The notes beneath the pieces are model-generated. The model ran no database searches, was not told where the DNA came from, and saw only the letters and a program-made list of their open reading frames with translations. 64,000 bases of DNA, taken from NCBI RefSeq assembly GCF_034259105.1, contig NZ_CP139478.1, forward strand, positions 1,601,001-1,665,000, given 5' to 3'. The first letter of the stretch is position 1. Every line of letters starts with the position of its first letter. Made by a program: the position numbers and the translations under genes. The stretch comes from Limosilactobacillus reuteri (GTDB taxonomy: Bacteria; Bacillota; Bacilli; Lactobacillales; Lactobacillaceae). Shown here in pieces: positions 59,717-64,000 of this stretch.

Positions 59717-61498
59717 CTAGGAATGATTATTTTGTCGTTCGTTTTTATGTGCTTGATTATTTTTATTGTTTGGTCGACGATAGTGTTGATTTTCTGAACG
59801 ATTATTGCCGTTCAAGATTGTCACCATCGGAATAATCACAGGGCGACGACCAGTGCGATCATAAAGCAATTTTTGCAAACGACTGATAATTGTCCGGTTT
59901 AATACCCGTTGATCAATGTGTTTGTGATTCTTAAATGTATTAAGGATTGCCCAGAATACTTCATGATTGGCTGCCTTAATCAGCTCTTGTGACTCATGCA
60001 TATAAACAAAGCCACGCGAAACAATATCAGGCCCCGCAACAATTTGATAATCCTTTAAGTCAACAACCGCAATCGCTGTTACGACACCTTCTTCTGAAAG
60101 TAAGCGCCGTTCGCGAATTTCTGGATTTCCAACCGTATCTCCCGCATCACGACCATCAATATAAACATCACTAACACTATCAATATGGTCCGCTACTCGA
60201 CAAGAATCTTTCGTAAGAGCTAAAACATCCCCATTTGCAAGAACAAAGCTATTTTCCTCTGGCACACCAGTCATCTCAGCTAACTTGGTGTGAATTTTTT
60301 GCATTCGGTATTCACCGTGAACCGGCGCGAAGAACTTAGGCTTCATTAACCGTAGCATAAATTCTTCATCGACTTGACCACCGTGTCCTGATGTGTGGAT
60401 ATTACTAACATATCCATGAATTACGTTAGCCCCGCTTTCTTCAAGCTTATTGATAAGGGCATTAACACTAGTAGTATTTCCTGGAATTGGGTTACTAGAG
60501 AAGACAACTGTATCTTCTGGCTGAATAGTAATTTGACGGTGAGTACCATTAGCAATCCGACTAAGGGCTGCCATTGGTTCACCCTGCGATCCAGTACACA
60601 TGATCAATACTTTCTCTGGTGGGTAATTGTTAATTTCATTTTGGTCAATAAGCGAATCTTTAGGAATATTAAGGTAACCTAATTCTTGACCAGCAGTGAT
60701 TGCATTTTCCATACTGCGACCAAAAACTGCAATCTTTCGGCCTTGAGCAATCGCGGCATCAGATGCTTCACGCAACCGATAAACATTAGATGCAAATGAA
60801 GCAAAGATAATGCGTCCCTTAATTCGTTCAAAGATCCGGCGAATATGAATATTAACCCAGCGTTCAGACTTTGTAAATTCTGGTCGTTCAGCGTTTGTAC
60901 TATCTGATGTTAGGAGGAGAACCCCATCATCCCCTAATTTAGCCATTTGTTGAAGGTTAGGCCCGGGTAAATTGCCAACTGGTGTCAAGTCAAACTTAAA
61001 GTCACCAGTCTGGACAATTGTTCCTTGAGGAGTATGAACGGCAATCCCCAGGGTGTCAGGAATTGAGTGGGTTGTACGGAAGAAACTCACCCATAACTTC
61101 TTAAAATGAACTTCATCAAATTCATTAATTTCATGCAATTCAGCATTTCTTAGCAAGTGTTTTCCTTCCAATTTCCCTTTAATTAATGACATTGCAAAAG
61201 GTCCAGCATAAATAGGCGCATTGACCTTTTGTAAGAAGAATGGTAATCCTCCAATGTGGTCTTCGTGACCGTGTGTGATAAAGATTCCCTTAATCTTATC
61301 TTTATTTTCAATGAGGTAATCATAGTTTTGAATTACGTAATCCACCCCTAGCAATTCATCCTCGGCGAATAAGACTCCACAGTCAATAACAATAATTTCA
61401 TCTTGGAATTGTACACAATACATATTTTTACCAATTTCACCAAGACCACCCATGGCGTAAAAGGCAACTTCATTGTTTTTAATCTTTAATTTTGTCAT
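59717..61498 (-). CDS. rnjA: Ribonuclease J1
   Basis: 593 aa as terminated at TAG 59717-59719. Metallo-beta-lactamase/beta-CASP exo/endonuclease. HGHEDHIGG at 76-84 is the metal site of the J1 type (J2 proteins have a degenerate version), and the beta-CASP core and HGEYRM and C-terminal oligomerisation domain follow. After the amber codon the same frame stays open for 24 codons (RKSQQHSKKKNGKEKQ...) to TAA at 59642, directly before the terminator, so the basic tail appears cut by a CAG to TAG change or read through. No rpoY gene is seen upstream. Confidence 0.93.
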   Translation of the reverse strand: MTKLKIKNNEVAFYAMGGLGEIGKNMYCVQFQDEIIVIDCGVLFAEDELLGVDYVIQNYDYLIENKDKIKGIFITHGHEDHIGGLPFFLQKVNAPIYAGPFAMSLIKGKLEGKHLLRNAELHEINEFDEVHFKKLWVSFFRTTHSIPDTLGIAVHTPQGTIVQTGDFKFDLTPVGNLPGPNLQQMAKLGDDGVLLLTSDSTNAERPEFTKSERWVNIHIRRIFERIKGRIIFASFASNVYRLREASDAAIAQGRKIAVFGRSMENAITAGQELGYLNIPKDSLIDQNEINNYPPEKVLIMCTGSQGEPMAALSRIANGTHRQITIQPEDTVVFSSNPIPGNTTSVNALINKLEESGANVIHGYVSNIHTSGHGGQVDEEFMLRLMKPKFFAPVHGEYRMQKIHTKLAEMTGVPEENSFVLANGDVLALTKDSCRVADHIDSVSDVYIDGRDAGDTVGNPEIRERRLLSEEGVVTAIAVVDLKDYQIVAGPDIVSRGFVYMHESQELIKAANHEVFWAILNTFKNHKHIDQRVLNRTIISRLQKLLYDRTGRRPVIIPMVTILNGNNRSENQHYRRPNNKNNQAHKNERQNNHS

Positions 61499-61552
61499 AA
61501 TACCTTTCCTTTTATAGATTTTTTATCATGTTAATTAACGGAATTTAAGTAA

Positions 61553-61587
61553 GCCAAAAGAACCGCTTTGTTTTGGCAAGGTCGGTT
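61553..61587 (-). promoter_or_regulatory. Overlapping stems in the rnjA leader
   Basis: On the minus strand GCCAAAA/TTTTGGC (61571-61577 with 61553-61559) encloses half of AACCG/CGGTT (61583-61587 with 61561-61565). The two stems interleave, so they are mutually exclusive or a pseudoknot. An extended -10 (TGGTAAAAT) lies further upstream near 61654-61662. Confidence 0.35.
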
Positions 61588-61721
61588 ATTAATATTCATT
61601 TTATTATTGGCACTTAATCTTAATTATTTAATCCGTACGTAAAACTAACTATTATTTTACCACATCTACAAAATTGAAGGTAGTAATTGCCTGATTCTTT
61701 GATTAAAAAAGAAGGTTGTGA

Positions 61722-61810
61722 GTGGAAATTAACTTCCTCGACAAGGCGGTGGGCTAACACGGGCTAACTATCATTCGGACTTAGCCTCGAGCCTTGTAGT
61801 TAATTTCCAC
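61722..61810. repeat. 89-bp imperfect inverted-repeat element between rnjA and the small hypothetical gene
   Basis: Perfect 13-bp terminal arms GTGGAAATTAACT (61722-61734) and AGTTAATTTCCAC (61798-61810). ACAAGGC (61741-61747) pairs with GCCTTGT (61791-61797) directly inside, and two GGCTAA copies can pair with TTAGCC. The large hairpin is GC-richer than the flanks. The 408-bp gap 61499-61906 otherwise holds the rnjA leader and a 14-bp GGCTG hairpin (61843-61874). No coding sequence is apparent. Confidence 0.7.
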
Positions 61811-61842
61811 GTTATCTTACTACTGTTCATAAAAGCAGTTGA

Positions 61843-61874
61843 GGCTGAGAGAAAACAAAAGTTTTCTCCCAGCC
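61843..61874. terminator. GGCTG-type hairpin after the 115-aa gene
   Basis: GGCTGAGAGAAAAC, loop AAAA, GTTTTCTCCCAGCC (one mismatch). On the minus strand no T tract follows; on the plus strand CCTTTTTAAA follows about 8 nt later. Probably a decayed terminator of the gene at 61907. Confidence 0.4.
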
Positions 61875-61906
61875 ACCTTCCTTTTTAAATCCCACTAGTT
61901 GCTTTT

Positions 61907-62254
61907 CTAATCTTCTTCTGGTAGCTGTTCCTCTTTTCGTTCCCAAGCCTTCATCCAATCAACAACCGGTTCCCCATCTTCATGAAATTTAACATTAGGC
62001 AACGCGGCTAAAATTTTTTGATAGGCTGGCTTACTTAGCCGCGTGCTTACATTAACTAATTCTTGATGACCCATAAACGCATTATCGCGCAAGATTTGAT
62101 TAATTGTAGCTATTAGTTCATTTGATACTTGTGAGCTAAGGATTTCTAAGCTACCCCTACGATATTGATCAACATAAAAATTAATAAATGAATTAAGGGC
62201 AACTTCTTTAGCATCCCCGCTTAACTCACTATAACTTAAACCTGTTGTAGCCAA
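61907..62254 (-). CDS. Hypothetical protein, 115 aa
   Basis: Not recognised. Start TTG at 62254 with GAAAGGAAG upstream. The protein begins MATTGLSYSELSGDAKEVALNSFINFY, looks soluble and helical, is acidic at the C-terminus (ERKEEQLPEED), and has no signal peptide, membrane segment or cysteine. The SYSELSGDAKEVA start recalls small proteins with a 'tskELsxxAkxxA' helix, often of phage origin, but this is weak. Located between the MerR gene and rnjA. Confidence 0.7.
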   Translation of the reverse strand: MATTGLSYSELSGDAKEVALNSFINFYVDQYRRGSLEILSSQVSNELIATINQILRDNAFMGHQELVNVSTRLSKPAYQKILAALPNVKFHEDGEPVVDWMKAWERKEEQLPEED

Positions 62255-62332
62255 TTGTTATTCTTCCTTTCTCAAATTAATTTACTTTGGTTATCCTCTA
62301 CATTTTAACCTTAACACAAAGTTTATTATCCG

Positions 62333-62779
62333 TTAATTTTCTTTCCGATCCCGAATACGAAGACTGGTCTTATCACCATCAATCACTGCATATACTTCTT
62401 TTGTGGAATCTTCAGCTAATGAGCCCAGCTTAACTTCTCCACTATCTTCCCCGGTTTGTTCTACTTCTTTGATGCCATCAGTAATAAAACGGGTAAAAAT
62501 CTTATGAAGCTCGCGCCGTTTTCGTTCCTTTTTTACAGCCATCGCTAAAGTAAAACCTTGATCCAAAAATACTTTAATCGTTAATACCTGAAAAATTGTT
62601 GGAAAACTAAAATAGTGATTTTTATTCTGCTCATCTTGTTCCGATTTAATATAACCCTTTTTCTCCCAATATCTTAGTTGACTAGTAGAGACACCAGTTA
62701 CACGTGCTACTTCACTCATACTAATCTTTAATTGTTTACTAGCGATCATTTTTCTAATTTTTTCAGAAAGCGGATCCAT
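62333..62779 (-). CDS. MerR-family transcriptional regulator
   Basis: 148 aa from ATG 62779 (MDPLSEKIRKMIASKQLK), with GGAGG 6 nt upstream; the 157-aa reading has no site. The winged HTH SMSEVARVTGVSTSQLRYWEKKGYI is typical. The effector region is short (after residue 100) and contains no conserved cysteines, so metal sensing is unlikely. Divergent from an MFS exporter across a 41-bp palindrome. Confidence 0.9.
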   Translation of the reverse strand: MDPLSEKIRKMIASKQLKISMSEVARVTGVSTSQLRYWEKKGYIKSEQDEQNKNHYFSFPTIFQVLTIKVFLDQGFTLAMAVKKERKRRELHKIFTRFITDGIKEVEQTGEDSGEVKLGSLAEDSTKEVYAVIDGDKTSLRIRDRKEN

Positions 62780-62822
62780 TATTTTCCTCCAAAGTGTATA
62801 TTTCAATCATAAATTACCAAAA

Positions 62823-62863
62823 ATTCGATATCTTTGTCAAATAATTTGACAAAGATATCGAAT
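62823..62863. promoter_or_regulatory. 41-bp palindromic operator between MerR gene and MFS gene
   Basis: Perfect 19-bp arms around TAA: ATTCGATATCTTTGTCAAA and its exact reverse complement. Each arm contains TTGACA, on opposite strands, as possible -35 of the divergent genes. The centre TGTCA-N7-TGACA fits the GlnR/TnrA-type pattern TGTNA-N7-TNACA. The local MerR protein is the natural candidate ligand. Confidence 0.8.
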
Positions 62864-62911
62864 AGTATTATGTTTTTCACATTGTAAAAAACGTAAAGGA
62901 GGATTCTATTA

Positions 62912-64000
62912 GTGAATCAAGAGCAACAACCTGTTGATATTAATGGTCAAACTTATAATCGTTCCTTAATGATCTTTGTCTTATTAATTGGAGCTTTTTG
63001 TACCATTTTAAACCAAACTATTCTTTCAACAGCCTTTCCCGCATTAATGGATGCTTTTAATATTAGTACCGCCACCGTTCAATGGTTAACTACTGGTTTC
63101 TTAATGGTTAATGGGATTATGATCCCCGTAAGTGCCTATTTAACCAGTCGTTTTAATACTAAGAGTCTTTTTATCATTGCTATGTCAACCTTTGAAGTTG
63201 GAACAATCTTAGCATGGATTGCTCCATCGTTTGCCGTTTTATTAGTCGGTCGTCTTATCCAAGCGGTCGGAGTAGGAATTAACATGCCCCTAATGCAAAA
63301 TATTATGCTGACTGTTTATCCTCCTGAGAAACGTGGCGCTGCAATGGGAGTAAACGGCTTAGTTATTGGATTAGCCCCAGCAATCGGTCCGGCTCTATCT
63401 GGATGGGTTATCGATAGTTATAGCTGGCGGTGGCTTTTCGGAATGATCGCCCCCATTACTGCTTTAGTTATTATTGTTAGTTTTTTTACAGTTAAGAATG
63501 TTATTCCTAATAAAAAGCCGCATCTTGACTGGCTTTCTGTTGTTATTTCAACATTAGGATTTGGGAGCATGCTTTATGGATTCTCAAGTGTCGGTGATAA
63601 GGGTTGGACAGATCCAGTTGTCCTTTCAGCCATTATCATTGGGGTGATTTTAGTTGGAATTCTAATCATGCGTCAAAACAAGCTAGACGATCCATTCCTT
63701 GAATTCAAGGTCTTCGAAAGCAAAGAATTCTCCCTCGCAACCATCCTTAGTTCAATTGTAATGATGGCAATGGTTGGGGTGGAATTCGTCATTCCTCTTT
63801 ACCTTCAAATTATTCATGGAATGTCCGCCTTCCATTCAGGTCTTACCCTTTTATTTGGGGCTCTTTTCATGGGAATCATGAGCCCAGTTACTGGGAATTT
63901 ATTTGACCGTCATGGTGCTAAACGCTTAGCCTTTACGGGAATGTTTATCTTAACTGTTGGAACAATTCCTTTTGCCTTTATTACTCGTGATACCCCAACT
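62912..64000 (+). CDS. MFS drug-exporter-type transporter (DHA2, partial)
   Basis: 363 codons from GTG 62912 (MNQEQQPVDINGQTYNRSL; AGGAGG 9 nt upstream); the 3' end lies outside the window. It shows motif C-like GLAPAIGPALSGWVID and the DHA2 start SLMIFVLLIGAFCTILNQTILSTAFPALMDAF, so a 14-helix drug/H+ antiporter is expected. The operator at 62823-62863 suggests regulation by the divergent MerR protein. Confidence 0.9.
   Translation, partial: MNQEQQPVDINGQTYNRSLMIFVLLIGAFCTILNQTILSTAFPALMDAFNISTATVQWLTTGFLMVNGIMIPVSAYLTSRFNTKSLFIIAMSTFEVGTILAWIAPSFAVLLVGRLIQAVGVGINMPLMQNIMLTVYPPEKRGAAMGVNGLVIGLAPAIGPALSGWVIDSYSWRWLFGMIAPITALVIIVSFFTVKNVIPNKKPHLDWLSVVISTLGFGSMLYGFSSVGDKGWTDPVVLSAIIIGVILVGILIMRQNKLDDPFLEFKVFESKEFSLATILSSIVMMAMVGVEFVIPLYLQIIHGMSAFHSGLTLLFGALFMGIMSPVTGNLFDRHGAKRLAFTGMFILTVGTIPFAFITRDTPT

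Noticed and set aside
59528..59797. Plus-strand 89-codon ORF near the rnjA 3' end
   Set aside because: It overlaps the rnjA terminator, the rnjA tail and rnjA itself in antisense, and its hydrophobic runs derive from T-rich terminator sequence.

Overview
The window looks like a chromosomal segment of a low-GC Gram-positive lactic acid bacterium, most likely Limosilactobacillus reuteri or a close relative. This rests on the gene order (rpoB-rpoC / comC / rpsL-rpsG-fusA / S10-spc-alpha / ecfA1A2T-truA), the protein sequences, leader RNAs of Lactobacillales type (after rplQ, before rpoB), and frequent TTG/GTG starts with strong AGGAGG sites. The species call is recognition, not a search result.

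Region 1 (1-17.5 kb, all minus strand) is one long ribosomal superoperon. It starts from a sigma-A promoter at 17508-17536 and a structured leader, and runs rpsJ to rplF, rpsE, rpmD, rplO, secY, adk, infA, rpmJ, rpsM, rpsK, rpoA and rplQ. An L17 downstream element follows, then the energy-coupling vitamin transporter module ecfA1-ecfA2-ecfT and truA, which is cut by the window edge.

Region 2 (17.6-28.4 kb) is an IS-riddled junction around the str operon (rpsL-rpsG-fusA). Two related IS30-type elements, one different IS30-type element and two nearly identical ISL3-type elements sit here. The ISL3 copies are inverted and bracket the str operon. One IS30 element splits the prepilin peptidase gene comC; joining the flanks restores its frame.

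Region 3 (28.4-42.2 kb, minus) holds a DUF998-like membrane protein, rpoC, rpoB with a Lacto-rpoB-type leader, a TetR regulator, ctsR-clpC with a CtsR operator, and a zinc alcohol dehydrogenase.

Region 4 (42.4-50.4 kb) has a frameshifted alpha/beta hydrolase, five tRNA genes (transcribed Val-Leu-Gly-Arg-Pro), a deoxynucleoside kinase, a lysine permease behind a lysine riboswitch, a GNAT acetyltransferase, a PAP2 phosphatase, a split ThrE-type exporter, a cold-shock protein and a DtxR/MntR regulator.

Region 5 (50.5-64 kb) holds a cation efflux gene whose 3' end was rewritten by a third ISL3 element, two tandem VIT-type metal transporters, a universal stress protein, a complete polar amino-acid ABC importer, a CPBP protease, and RNase J1 with an in-frame amber codon before a 24-codon lysine-rich tail. 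It ends with a MerR regulator divergent from an MFS exporter around a 41-bp perfect palindrome. No new defence or biosynthetic system was seen. The notable content is regulatory RNA, IS remodelling of essential operons, and small lesions (comC, hydrolase, rnjA, czcD).
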